This document shows, one piece after another, positions 47,562-60,574 of a stretch of 64,000 nucleotides of DNA. The notes under the pieces were generated by a model. It did not search any database, was not told the origin of the DNA, and saw nothing but the letters and a program-made list of their open reading frames with translations. How positions within the stretch are numbered: position 1 is the first letter of the stretch; each line of letters starts with the position of its first letter. Origin of the DNA: Homalodisca vitripennis (taxonomy: Eukaryota; Arthropoda; Insecta; Hemiptera; Cicadellidae); assembly GCF_021130785.1 (NCBI RefSeq), contig NW_025776244.1, positions 264,501 to 328,500 on the forward strand. Reading direction: 5' to 3'. Made by a program: the position numbers and the translations under genes.

Positions 47562-48349
47562 TTATTCATTTAATTTATATTTAACAATATGTAAACCTAC
47601 AAATGTTTTACGAAACTTGATTTTCCTAATTTTACTCCTACTTTATGTCATACTTATTTATATATTAAATATTGTGATACATATTGTTGGCATATGTATA
47701 ACGGTGATTGTGGCGCGGTAGTGGTTTTTGAAGTAGAGAAGACAAAATTAAAGAGACCCTGCCTTCGCATTTAAGTATTATACCTTTTATAAGGCAATTT
47801 ATTGTGTATATACTAACAGAAAATTATAGTCTTCATATAATGATAGTGTAGGATTACGCAGATTATAGCGTAATATAAAAACAAATTTAACCTACCGCAT
47901 TGGATGATTTTAAATGAAAATCACAGTAATGTAAACCGGACTCTCGATAAAATTTACTCTTTGTCACCTGCTTTGTAAGAGAGCAGTTGAGTCGTTTCAA
48001 TGTTTTCTAAAACGTTATCCTTTATCTTTCTTTATCAGCCTTATAAACTGATGTCCTCAAAATAAAGTTTTCAAAATATAACCAGTAAAATTTATTTCCT
48101 AAAATTTAATTTAGCTTTGGGTTTTATATTGCAATTGCCTGGACTAAAAATACTAGGTGTGATGATAATAATCATAATATATATTCCAAGAACGTGCTTA
48201 CAACAATATCTTGTTTACTCTGGCTAAGAAATAAGAAGACTAAAATTATTCGAGGGCAAGACAAATGTCATTTCTGACTGTCTAAGTTTTCAAAAAATAT
48301 ATTGAGAACAACGAAACCCATGACCTGACATTTTCATGAAACTAATTTC
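46331..48349. other. inter-unit spacer with (TA)n at 47511-47555
   Basis: AT-rich. The frame at 47467-47721 is translated microsatellite. A moderately GC-richer patch at 47200-47290 has no recognised feature. Confidence 0.4.
47511..47555. repeat. (TA)n microsatellite
   Basis: About 45 bp of TA dinucleotides. Confidence 0.95.
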
Positions 48350-48860
48350 TATAAAGGTAATATCGAGTTCAATTATAGTGCAGTCACTCAAGAGAGAGTT
48401 TGCTCACCAGTTCGGCTAAAATTTTTGCATTGGTGTAGCCATAATGAAAACGAGAGAATTGTTAAATAGATAAATATTCAAATAAATTTAGTACAACAAA
48501 ATGATTTCTAAATGTTTGCAAAGATAATTTTAAGAAACAACATGTGGATAATTTAAGATTTAAAACTTTTACATGTGAATAAACATCAAAGATATTTTAA
48601 CAGTCTTTATGTAATTTTAAAATTATCATACTAAAACAACAACGTTATGTAATATCTCAAACGTGTCAAACATCTAGGAATATATTATCAGCGAGAAGAT
48701 CTACGGACAGAATTTACATGTATATGTCGTATCTTGATATGTACATGACATTTCACAGTATTATATAATCTCGTGTTGCAACAACTCATCTATTTATGCG
48801 TATGACAGAATGACATATCTTGTAATATGTAAACTCTTATAAACTCAGTTTTATAGATAT
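48350..48860 (+). repeat. segmental duplicate of 41735-43870, copy B (empty site)
   Basis: Keeps the sequence across the point where the transposon sits in copy A (agagaattgttaaata near 48453). Confidence 0.75.
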
Positions 48861-49037
48861 GTAATACCGTTATTATATAAGAGTATATAGAATTAATTTT
48901 TGTAGCCAAGTATAAGCGCAATAAAGTCAAATTCCAATGGCAGTTGTGCAATTTATAGTATAACTTATCCGTCCTGATAGGGTATCCGATGAAGTCCCTT
49001 ACTCGAGGAACTTCGTGTACGGCAAACTTCTTCAGTA

Positions 49038-49187
49038 AACCAGATTGACACTGGTAATAGGCTATGGGATCTGCCCGAACAATCGAGATTGACTCTAGCA
49101 GTAAGCTAGGAAACCTGCCTAAACAAAACTCCCCGTCGAGATTGACTATGGCAGTATACTTGGGGACCTGCCAAAACAAAACCCCCG
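49038..49187. repeat. minisatellite, ~50-bp unit, three copies
   Basis: gattgac...gcagtaagctaggaaacctgcc-type units start near 49043, 49087 and 49139, each followed by (c)aaacaaaac.ccc in the last two. The first copy is shorter and diverged. Confidence 0.85.
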
Positions 49188-49519
49188 TATATGTAACTAA
49201 GTTTTCTCTAAATATGTAAATATGACTTATGTGGTCTGTGTTTGCCGGCCTCCCCGTGACGAGACTTTACACGAGATGCTTGCGTTTAAAATCATTAACA
49301 AACTAACGGGCAAACAACAGTTTTATCAACAATAAGTTATTAGCAACTTCGGTTTACTTTTTACTTCCAAATTCTCTTTGTCTACTAGATTTGCAAACAA
49401 ATCATTTAATATTTCTACGAAATACATTGATTATTTTTATACAACACATATCATTGGGCTGAGCGTTAGAGTACAATTACGATCCGCACGATTCTCGAAA
49501 CTGGATACAACTGTGAACA
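49188..49519. other. spacer before duplicated segment
   Basis: No gene. The frame at 49378-49599 crosses into the duplicated segment and is not conserved at 8210. Confidence 0.4.
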
Positions 49520-50424
49520 TTACATTTGGAAACCTCATTTCCGAATTAACCAATCACCAAATCCTTCTTATCCCCGAATTAGGAAGCAAGCAACCATAAG
49601 TTTGGGTGAGTTTTAATATTATATAATCAAATATACACAAACCGGGGTTGAGGTTTTTTTTAGTAGAAGTTACCTTTAAATTATTAAATACATTTATTTC
49701 CACATTATCAGGAATATAAACTATCCCATTTAAACTTTGCGTTACACATTTATTACGTTAACAAAACTAATAAAATTTACTTTTTTAATCTTTACGTAAT
49801 GATAAAATAAACAGTCACAATAAAAAAAAATTAAGTGTTTACTTTAACACGGTTACGCTTCTAATACAAAAAACAATTACCACCTCTTTTATATGAATTT
49901 AAATTTCTTAAATTAAGATATGAATCCCCCAATGTCTTTAAAATATTTCTATGTTTTCCATGACGTCATTAGTAGCGATTTCATTTGGTTTCTGGAACTT
50001 TGTTATGCCCAAAGAGGCTATTAATGTTTCGTCTAGAAGTTAGGCGTCAACCTCTTTATGAGGGACACAGTAATACATGCTATTTGTTTAGTAATTTAGC
50101 AGCATTGTACATATTAATATGATATTACGTGGTTCTTGATATGTTTAATAATTTATAGAGTAGTACAGTTCCGATTAATATTTTTAATTAAACTAACTAT
50201 CATCTGTTTTATTCTGAGCTAATAGGAACAAAGGGCATATCAGTTGCGTTTTATATTTATTTTAAAAATGATTTTTTAAAGATAAAGAATTTTATTAAAA
50301 CTGTACTTCAGTTTCCGAAACCAAATGTTTAATAACTGCAACATGTGTTACAAAATGAATAAAAAAATTATTTGTACTACGACAAGAAACAAGCGAAATA
50401 AATTTAACACTTAATTGTGTGAGT

Positions 50425-51380
50425 AGGTTAACTTTAGAGCTCTGGAGATGGTTTCCGTAACAATTACAGACCACATTTCTCCTCAAACCTGTTTAACATA
50501 GTTATTATTTTATTGAGTGTAAACAATTAAATGTTATTAAGATGTGTCTTTTATTCTTAAGTCAACTAGCATTCGCGTATTCCAAACTATTTTCAATATT
50601 GCACTGCCATTAAATGCCTGAGTAATATATCTCAGACATATTTAAGTAACTAATTCTCCAAGTAATTTTTAAACTATTTATCAGATATGTATAAACGGTT
50701 AGTATATAGCAGAATATGAAGGGATGGTATATAGCACACACGATGTGTTCTAAATGATTGGAAACTGATTCTTTCTGTACAATTAGAGTACTGAAAGGAT
50801 TAAAAACATAAATCTCAAGTTCTTTTTTAGCTCACAAAATATACAAAAATATTTCTTGAAATAATCTTTACACTTTCTATCAGATATGTAAGAACGGATA
50901 TTATATGGGTTGGACGATGTGTTGGAAATGATTATACACTGATTATTCCTGTAAATTAGAGTACTAAAAGGATTTAAAAACTTAAATATAAAGTTCTTTT
51001 TTATCTCACAAAATATACGAGAATAATTCTTCAAGTAATGTTTACACGTTTGTCAGTTATGTATGACAGATAGTATGTAGCTTGGACGATGTGTTGAAAA
51101 TGATTGTAAACTGATTCTTTCTGAACACTTAGAGAACAGAAAGGATTAAAAAGAATAATCTCATGTTCTTTTTTAGCTCAAAAAATATATGAGAATAATT
51201 CTTTAAATAATCTTTACACTTTTTATCAGTTATGTATGACGGATAGTATGTAGCTTGGACGAAGAGTTGGAAATGATTGTAAACCGATATTTTCTGTACA
51301 CTTACAGTACTGAAAGGATTTAAACACATAAATCTCAAGTTCTTTTTTAGCTCACAAAATATGCGAAAGTTATTTGTTGA
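50425..51380 (+). repeat. array unit core 14a (B1 and four B2 hairpins)
   Basis: B1 (gagctctggagatgg) near 50437. B2 then occurs four times at about 50769, 50941, 51114 and 51292, as a 173-178 bp tandem repeat containing ttcttttttagctcacaaaatat. Two minus frames over it (50783-51034, 51129-51338) are the repeat read in shifted phases. Confidence 0.85.
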
Positions 51381-52204
51381 TCAAGATAATCTTCCTCATT
51401 GTAAAACCCCTGTTATTTGTAAACGCGTTATACCTAAATAGAAACTGATTCAATGTACATTGTACATTGAAACTACAATATTATATAATTTCGTAGGGGA
51501 AGAAAAATAAAATTTTCATAATTTAATTTAAAACAATCCATTATTTGAAAATTAGTGGGAAGTGAAGATTAAATATATTTAATTTGATTATCAAATATTT
51601 CATTGCGATTTTTTGTAACTATTATCTCCTAAATATGATTGATAAAAAGAAATGTATAACTATCTCCATAACAATCCTGCAATGTTCAAACCTCTACCCT
51701 AACACTAATAGGGTAGTCACACTAGATAAGTTTACTTTCCAGATTTATTGCATAGTTGACATTGATTACCCTCCTGTACTTTAAGAAATTATAATTTTAT
51801 TTTTACTGCGCACGTTAAGGGATAGATATTTTTATTGTTTGAATGTAAAAAAAAATTACTATGTTTTGTATTAAAATATAGATAAGGTATTTTTTTAGTA
51901 TCACCAAAAAACATATTAGAGAAGTTTAAAATAATAAGCTGTTATATACTAGATTTTGTGCTTAGAGAGCGCTTTGTCCATATCTGCACAGGACGTAAAG
52001 TCTGTCACACAATGCATTCTCTCTTTTTATTAAGAAACCACTTCCATTCAGTTATTTTCCTTGGAAAATTTAAATCAAATAGTCCACAATACGGTATACT
52101 TGAAAATATAATTACTATACAAATACTTCAATAGTTAAGTTATAAACACGTATGACTCAAGAATATTGAAATTTTCATTCATAACTAGCACCCGTGTATA
52201 TTAA

Positions 52205-52360
52205 AAACTGTTGTTAGTGAATAGAACGTCCGATTCGGAACTCAAACTCTGACCCTTTACGTGGTATAGCCGAGTCGGTAAACACATACTACCAAGACAG
52301 TAGAATATGTAATATTTCTTTAGCGTGCGCCCAATAGATGAGAAGGTGCAGGTATGAAAT
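52205..52360 (-). repeat. tRNA-derived SINE-like block
   Basis: Duplicate of 10441-10590 (shared cgtggtatagccg.gtcggtaaacaca). On the minus strand the box-B-like gagtttgagttccg is closer to consensus than in the other copy. Confidence 0.5.
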
Positions 52361-52384
52361 GATTAACTCGTATTTCAATGTTGT

Positions 52385-52830
52385 TAATTAGTAATAGTGT
52401 TGTCAATGCAACTGTTCCGATGTTCTGTCACTAAAACTAGGATGTATAAACTGCTTTGTTAGTGAGAGATCGAGGAGCATATGCTGTGATTTCTAAGAAA
52501 ATAAAAAAAGTAACTCATCTGTAAGGTCTGGTCCTGATCCTGGCCATAATGTATCCTTGAGGAGTTTCCCGGACTCGCTCGAAATAGAACAGTTTTCATC
52601 ATAAACTGAGCTATAGAACAATTACTGAATAAAACCTATATATATTTGTTTTTATGGATATACGTAATTTGTACATATTGTACTCTTGGGTATGTTTCAG
52701 CTGTTTCCCTATTTTCTTTTAATTCTTAACTTTGTAGGCATTTCTTACGCTGATACTGAAAGGCAACAAAATTCCTGTACAACATATTCGTACATTCTCT
52801 AGTTGCAAGTACATCAATAAACATATTTAT
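52385..52830 (+). repeat. array unit core 14b (B3-B5)
   Basis: B3 near 52440, B4 (ggtctggtcctgatcctgg) near 52524, B5 (gtttttatggatat) near 52649. Duplicate of the right half of core 4. Confidence 0.8.
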
Positions 52831-53585
52831 ATCGTACTTGTTTCGAAATCCAACCCACTGCATGTTTGACATGGCTTTTTACTATAGAGCTACATCTAAA
52901 AAACCTACATAACATCATATCACATTCAATTAGTCTGCAATACAATGCACTTTTAAATGTCCTCTAATAATTATTCCTAACGTTACTTCACGAATTACTA
53001 GTAACATTTTTTAAGGAAACAGGATTATTCCCGAAATTTTCCATTGCTCAGGGATACAATTCAATCATTCAAACTACAATCTAGGTTAAAGTAATGAAAA
53101 AAGCTAAAGCGTTGACACGCATAAGTCTGGAACTACAACAGCCTTGTTGTGTGTCTATTCCATGCACTATTACTCTAAAACATGCACTTAATAAAAACTA
53201 AATAATAATTATTACAACAGAACCACATAATACATACAATAGATATGTATTATTATAAACATTTAACACAGAATATTCCAACATTTATTCATAAACTGTA
53301 TATAACGTTTCTGAAAGTTATAGATTTATAGTAAAGCGTACATAGTTCAGGTTAAACTTTTTTTCAGGCAAATAATTTTCCACCCATATTAGAATAGAAA
53401 ATATATTTAGTTTATCTGTATACGGATGTTATAACGTTAATAAGTCTATCCTCTAAACAATTTTTGTAAGCTAACTCACATTTTGGGTTAAGTATTATTA
53501 TAATCTTCACTTTTATGCAAGATAGAAATATGTAAACGTACGGCTAGTTTTTTAATGAAGAAGGTGTTGTTGCTACTGTTGTCGC

Positions 53586-54119
53586 TAATGCTTTGTTGTA
53601 GCTAATAATAACAGAAATGGTTACGTGATAATGAATGATTTATAAATAATAAAGAAAATATGAACTTAATTTACACCAAAGAAAAAGATTATATCGATAA
53701 CAGTTTGACAGGAGACTTGAAACCTCTCACACACTTATACACTCACGCAACATAATACACAACATAATATATCTCTCTCTCCCCTTCCTGTCACTACATT
53801 TACTACTATCAAAAGACACTCTCCCTCAACACACAATCCTACAAAGCTACAAAATCATAACACTATCATACGCCAACCTACTTTCAATTATCCTGATAAA
53901 TATAGGATCAACAATTTGAGCTAATGTACATAGTTATAAAATATACTAATTCACCTTTAGTGACCAAAAGATTACATTATTTTAATAAGTGTTGGGTTTT
54001 TAAACATTTGGTACCTTAAGGAAATCTGGTAATTTTGAGAAAATTATATTTACAATATGGTTTGAATTTGTGCAATTGATGGATTTCTGCAATCTAAAGA
54101 TTAAATATTAAATCCTATT
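53586..54119. other. spacer with a CT/CA-rich stretch (53705-53880)
   Basis: 53705-53880 is strand-asymmetric (ctctcacacac, ctctctctcccc). No gene or known repeat recognised. Confidence 0.4.
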
Positions 54120-54690
54120 AATTGTAAACACGTTATTATTAGATAGTTGTTGTGATTATAATCGCTAAAACTACGATGTAAACTACTTTTGGCAAGAAGA
54201 ATATTTAGAGAAAAATCTTTGGCTTCTACATAATAAAAGTAACTCATCTTTAAGTGCTTGGCATGATATTGATGTTTGCCTTCGTACATATGTTGTAGAT
54301 TTCCTCGTTCTGCGTGGTTCAGGACTTTTAACATTAAATTGAAAAATGACATGGTCCTCGTCAAACTTTTGGCCATCGCATTTGTTCCTGGTCCTGCTTT
54401 TAAAACTCATCTTAATAAGTTCAACGGATTTTATACACTACACTATGATTTTATCGATAAACACTGAAGTACCTTACATTTGTTGTTTCCATAGAAATTA
54501 ACAAATATTAATTAAAAAACAATTATTTATTATTCACCTGTTTTTATTTTATTTTAGTTTTTACTTTTACTTCCTTTGCAACAACGTGGTTTTTACGTCA
54601 TGTGTACGGCGGGCTATAAACCGTTTCTTGTTATCTGATTACCCAATCACATACATAACATTGAGAGCAATATGTTTTGTTACCAGTCTT
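54120..54690 (+). repeat. array unit core 15 (B3-B6, doubled B4)
   Basis: B3 near 54173, first B4 eroded near 54255, second B4 (ttggccatcgcatttgttcc) near 54368, B5 (gtttccatagaaat) near 54485, B6 partial near 54595. The two overlapping minus frames (54101-54376, 54183-54410) and the plus frame at 54276 have no domain support. Confidence 0.75.
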
Positions 54691-56894
54691 ACATTAGTGT
54701 GTAAATATTAAATATTACTGTTTTGATACAGTATACAGAGACACTGTTCGATGTCATGTTATGACTAGTATATCTGCAACTAAAAGAACCAACGGAGATT
54801 TCATCCAAGTTTTTGTTCTGATGTATCTAATTCCAGTAGTATACATTACAGTGAATTTGAACCGCATTTCTACAGTTATTTAGGAAACACAAGTTAATAC
54901 ATTTATAAGTTATTAAATAAACAATAAATTATTTGAAACATTAGTGAAAGAGGAGATTTAAACTGTTGTCAAAAGTTACATGTTTTGAATATAACTCCAT
55001 GATCAGTAAAAACAAAAAAATCGTAAATAATAAAATTGGATCCGCCGAATGAATGAATTTTGTAGTTAACATTGCAAAACACCCAAAATACAACAAAGAA
55101 ACATTCATTTCACAAATTGTACATTTTACATTATTTTACTTCAGTTTGCAACCACAATTAAATACATTTTAAAATTTTATTTGTTAAACTGAAGATATCC
55201 AGACAACTAATGACGTCTGATTACGTAATCTTTATAGAATCTCATGAATTAGTCAGCAAATTATTATTATGATTCAGTAAGATTTACGATTCTTGTAAAA
55301 GATTACATACGTTGATTTTAAGTGCTAGATAAACCTATTCTTTTACATAGATAATAATGCGTTTTTTGATTGACCATCCATCCATCTATCCATCATTGGA
55401 ACATATCACTTAGAATGGTGTCTCAGGTTTTCTTTAGCCTGATTGGGGTAATGTAAAAGTTTCTTTGTATGGTTGTCTGCCTGGCTGTCTGTCTATTAAT
55501 TTCTATTTCAAAATACATTCCGATATTTTAGTAAATATATAACATTTTAAAATACCTTAAATGTTTGCAGTACTGTACCAGTTTACTTAGCCTGCAATTT
55601 ACCCATCGTCATTATAATCATCTATAAATACAATTAAAAACTTTTCGCTAACACTGATCCAAATCCCATCAAGTGACATACTCCATGGTTTACCCATATG
55701 ACACAGATATAGAACAAAATTAAATTATGAAGTATATATGTCAGTTAACGTTCTATATGTCATGACGCGCGAACATACAGATAGTAAGAAATGCAATTTT
55801 ATATCTTCCCGAGTTATAGTCTTTGATAACCCTAATCTGACTAACGATTTCATCCTCATTGATCATGAACGAAGTAATGTATGTGTGTTTTATAGCCGTA
55901 AATATATGGAACACCACAACTTTTAATTGATTCATTGTGAAATGTTGATAGTATTATTGCTGATGTGACAAACTGTTATAACTCCCAGCCATTGTAACAT
56001 TCATACATGATAACCTCTGCATAATAAATACTAACTTACCGTTGGTGACGGCTTCCACATATCATCGTGCTACACTATAATAACAAATCCTGATAGTTCT
56101 TAAAACCTCATACCAAGTTTTATTTCAATGACGATGTGGTTTAGTTGAAAATTTAAAACTTTAATGACGTGTATCTTCAGCTGATGTAAACTTAAAGGAA
56201 ATCGAAATCGTAGAGTAGTATCGAAAATCATGGAAATATCAAAAATTATTTTTATCTGAGATATATTTTCCTTGATTTACCACAGTTAAAAATGATCAAA
56301 ATACAAATAAATAACAGCTAATCACAATCAGACAATATTAATTGGACAATATTCGGACTGTATATGATGGTTGGCTGACTTTGATTTAATATTTTTTACG
56401 TATAACTGGTTTTTAAGTGTACTAAGCAATGAAAAATAAAATTCTTCCTTTTACCCTTTTTTTCTCTACTATTTCGAGCTGATTTCTGATTATAATATAC
56501 AAGGCAACATCTTAGTTTTAGTACTCGTAAACTGTATTGTAGGGGATATAGTATTATACAGGAAACTTTAATAATGAATATTGTGCTTTAATAATTCAAT
56601 AGAAATTTAAATTTTCTGTCACGTTTAAAGATGCACTGATTCTGTTGTAAAGCTCTCATTGCTTACGAAGGTGTGTGATTCGGTTATTCAGGCAATTATT
56701 CAATCCAGTAGGGCGCGCCCCCCTCGATTTTAGCGCAACCATTATTCTCCAAAACGATATATTTATATTTAATCATGAAGCAGAAATTAAATTATTATTA
56801 GGTATAAAGATAAAATTCAATATTTAAATGTAACATTGGAATTTAATTATACATTGTTAACACTGTATAACTTTAATAGACTCTTTATTTTCTC
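54691..56894. other. inter-unit spacer
   Basis: 55370-55395 has a short (atcc)n run. 55600-55720 relates to the dispersed repeat at 14510-14750. Small frames at 55738 and 55753 overlap on opposite strands and are unsupported. A pre-B1-type string (aatcatgaagcagaaatt) lies near 56773. Confidence 0.4.
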
Positions 56895-57805
56895 TTGTAC
56901 TGTGGAAGAGAGATTTGGCGTGAATTCCAGTAACTAATAGAATGAGTTAAAACTTCTAGGACATATTTATGTGCACAATTTTTTAGAACTGAATATAAAT
57001 TATTAACTTTTACTAGTGATAAAATCGTTGTTATATATTAAATAAAAAAAAATTAACTAATTCTACTTCATTACAAATATCTTGCTTACTAGAAATTCTA
57101 GAAAGATTTCCATAAAACAGTAAAGTTGAAAAATGTTTCCCATAAACGAATTTAAAAATATTTTTAATAAAACGATTTGAATAATACAAAAATATTTGGA
57201 TGAGTGTATCTGCTATGGCATAATGATAACTGATTCTCCCTGTACTTTATGGGTACTGAGAGGATTATACACAACACCAAACACAAATTAGTGGCTTTTA
57301 CACAAAACATAAAAATAAATTGATTTAACTATATTTAATTTGTATTACCGTTAGCCATACCGATGGACAGTTCTAGTGCTTTGAGCTGTGATTAATAGTT
57401 TTTAAAAATTGGACAAAGATTCCTTTGGGTAACGAGGAATAGGGAGTAAAATATATTTGGTTAATAAAGAATGAAAATAACTCATCCAAGTAAATCTTGA
57501 TCCTAGTTCTACTTCTGGCTGTCCCGCCGTGTTCTTAGTGGTATTTCCGGGGCTTTTTGTGAATTGACCAAAGTTTGAAAATTGTGGCAACATAACACTT
57601 TAGAATTAATTTTAAAAAATAAATCATATGAATGCCATGTTTTTTTCAAGGATATAAAATTATGTTTTATTTAAACTGCTGCATACGTCTCACCTGTCGC
57701 ATTGTATTGCTGACGTCACCACTACTACTAACACTACATAAAACGCTTGTTATCTGGTTACCCATCACACACATTTTAAGTAAGCAAACCTGTGAATAAA
57801 ACATA
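56895..57805 (+). repeat. array unit core 16, complete (B1-B6)
   Basis: B1 near 56925, hairpin B2 at 57234-57263, B3 eroded near 57410, B4 (atcttgatcctagttctac) near 57492, B5 eroded near 57640, B6 near 57711 with TGACGTCA (57711-57718). The minus frame at 57402-57593 (63 residues) spans B4 and B3. Confidence 0.8.
57694..57789 (-). other. exon-like segment with splice signals, 96 nt
   Basis: On the minus strand the segment is preceded by ttttattcacag and followed by gtgagacg, good acceptor and donor consensus. The 96 bases form 32 open codons in phase 0, ending SSSGDVSNTMRQ. The same frame is partly readable in the equivalent blocks at about 21720-21780 (NVSSSRDVTNI), 17660-17720 (NVSSSRDVTNI) and 8015-8080 (ISSRDVSNI), but those copies lack the acceptor and mostly the donor. 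I recognise no protein family. Confidence 0.2.
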
Positions 57806-60574
57806 ATTATAAACATTTTAATGTGGATAGTAACCCGACTCAAGTTATGATTTGTGTGCTACATTATCATTGTTTAAACACAATATTCACGGACACTGTC
57901 ATGACCTTGAAAAAAACTTATTTCTAGAAGTGACTTACAGTTCAATAGACCAAATTTAATGAGAGTTATTCAGCCCCTCGAGTCATGGGCGGTACTTTTA
58001 CTGGATAAATTATTGAAATGAACTGGACTTCAGCGACTCACGAGAAGAAGCTTGCAATATGTTTACTTTAAATACCTAGCATTATAGCACTTTTAAGATA
58101 TTAACACTACGACCGCTGATATTTGAAACTCCAAGTCAGCCGTAATACATGTTAACTGAATTATAGCGAAGTATATCATTTTAGAGTTTAGTTATTTGCA
58201 GGACTTGATATTACTCATGAAACATCAGCGAACTTTTAAGCGACATTTGGTGTAGCCTTGGTGTGTAACTTTGTAATAGACCAGTGAATGGAACGATTCC
58301 AATTTGTACCCATGTTATTAAAAATCCTTCTATTTAAAACGTATTCAACATGGGAGAGACAAAAAGGGTAGTCTACTATCGAATAATCTTCAAAATAATG
58401 AGAAAAAATGGGACATTTTCCCAACCGTATGGATTCATCTAAATTCTACTAAACAGTGTTTGAAACAAAGGGGCGATAAGAATCCGCCTAAGGATTACTG
58501 AATAAAGAAAGTTACTCATCATAGAAGAGCAGTAGCTCCAAACAGTTGAAAAGATATTAAGCTGTAGTGATAAAGGATTTCAAAATATTTTTTTGGATAT
58601 TTCGTAGAAAGATATGGATGAAAGAAATTTCACATATTTTTCGTAATATTTTCAGAACTTTATAAAAAATGTGATATTATTCGAATGTTTTTAGTTATAC
58701 GTAGTCTAAAAGTTGTATAATTTAGTTTAGCCTGTTTCCTAATTAGCTCTGCGCATTTTAAATCATGAGCACAGAAATATGTATGACTTAAATCAAGTTT
58801 TTAATTATACTTTAATTATTATTACTTCGTAGCTTCCTAAAAATCTTGCAATATGTTTATGAGAGGCTAAGATCCATACGTAATATATTCATTAGGGACT
58901 AAACTATTATGAGGCCAAACGAACTATTTGAGATATGGTGATAGTAGCTAAACAATACCTATCATGTAGTAATAATATAAACCCATAAATATACTAATCA
59001 AGATTATACCGGCCATATTCCATTGTGTTTCCATACGTGTTGTTAGATAAACTAAAAGAATTTAACCATTACGTAATATGTTAAGAACGAAGAATGATAC
59101 TAAATTCTTGAGGACATACAAGAGACTGGAAATATACTTTAACTATCTTTCACACTACCGAGGTTTCGTTTAAAAAGCTCTCACTGGTTGATTAAAAATT
59201 ACCGGAGTGAAAAATGTTTAAACGAACACCAAAGACATACAAATCTCAGGCCAGCGGCACTAGTTGTAATCGCTTGTTTTGGCAGAAAACAGTTTCAACT
59301 CTGAAGCGTCTAAAATATACTGTTTGTAAATAATTACATTACAAAATATGCAAAGAGTATCTATACAATTACTAACAAACAAATTACAAAATGGAAAAAT
59401 TTTTTTATACTGAACATGTCAGGAAATCATTCCAAATCTCTATTTCACATTATATTATCTAATTTGTTTAACTAAGTATACTTATTCCTCTATAATTTAG
59501 TAACATAATTGTTTAAAAGATTGTTCAGGATTATTTTAAATTTAATATAAATGTAACAAAATACAAAACTTTTAATGTAGAAAAAAACCAATAATAAAAC
59601 AAAGTTCGTAAATTAAAACTACCTTTATGTGGTTGTAAAATAAAAAAAGTTTCATCTCATGTTTTAAAACTTGACATAATTAGTGTAATCAAGACTTCTT
59701 AAAACTATCAACTCAACCAATGTACTAATATTTTTAAAATATAAAAATTACTGCAAATTTCCTTTCTATTTCCAAATAAAAATTTTAAACCGGCATATGA
59801 TAGCTGTTAATTAAATCCGAAATAAGAATGTAACACACATCCATGTAAATTAATGCTATTCCAACTTCTTTGTGGTTTTCTTCTTAGATGAAGTTACTCT
59901 TTTATTAAAGTAAAAGTGTAGTTATTTAACATGTTTTATTCTATATTCTTTAACTAAAAACAACAATAACTAGTCTAGTTTATTTTAGTTAAAGGCTATC
60001 TATTTAACAATTTTTATTTCGAGTAAGACAAACCGTTGGCCGAGCCACATTTATACACAGACAAGTAAAATAAACAACCAGTCATTAATAAATAGTATTA
60101 CAATTGCTGTTGTGCAGAAGTAGATATGACAGAAATTAAGTGTAATACATCGCTGATACTGATGTAAGTTTTATGGAAAATGCTTATAAAATTTAAACTT
60201 TTAACCGTGTAACGTTATACACTGAGAAAATTAATGTCCATTGAATTATAATTATTTAGATGTTCTAAACTCAAAAATTTACAACTTACGCCAAATATTG
60301 CTTCATTTTCAAGAAGTAATCGTTTTATCTATTCATATAACGTCAACTCTTCATAGGGACAATGCAATTTCTGCCCTTTATTACGTAATTTAGCAGCGTT
60401 TTTTAATATTTATCTGCCATTATCTTTTTAATTGCCTGATGGCCAGATGAAGCATATATAATCAAAGCATTATTCAAGAAATATTTTTTACTGTATAAGA
60501 TAAAGTTAATATCCTTATAAGATTGCTTAAACTAAGTATTTATTTCCACTTAATACTTAACTCTTATATAAAGA
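57806..60574. other. unassigned AT-rich DNA
   Basis: No array block or transposon end was recognised. The 62-residue frame at 58236-58424 (minus) has no known motif. Confidence 0.4.

Larger units (their letters stand above)
49520..53585 (+). repeat. segmental duplicate of 8210-12480, copy B
   Basis: Same order and orientation as copy A. Differences: no (AT)n tract, three extra tandem hairpin copies (50745-51360), and loss of the equivalent of 10600-11165. Confidence 0.85.

Noticed and set aside
47467..47721. 84-residue open frame on the plus strand
   Set aside because: Its centre is translated (TA)n (repeated IY) and the rest has no domain.
50769..51320. CRISPR-like array
   Set aside because: Four hairpin repeats with ~140-bp spacers that are themselves repeats; the DNA is eukaryotic.
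50783..51338. Two minus-strand frames with similar peptide repeats
   Set aside because: They are the 173-bp tandem repeat read in different phases. The period is not a multiple of three, so no protein repeat can be conserved.
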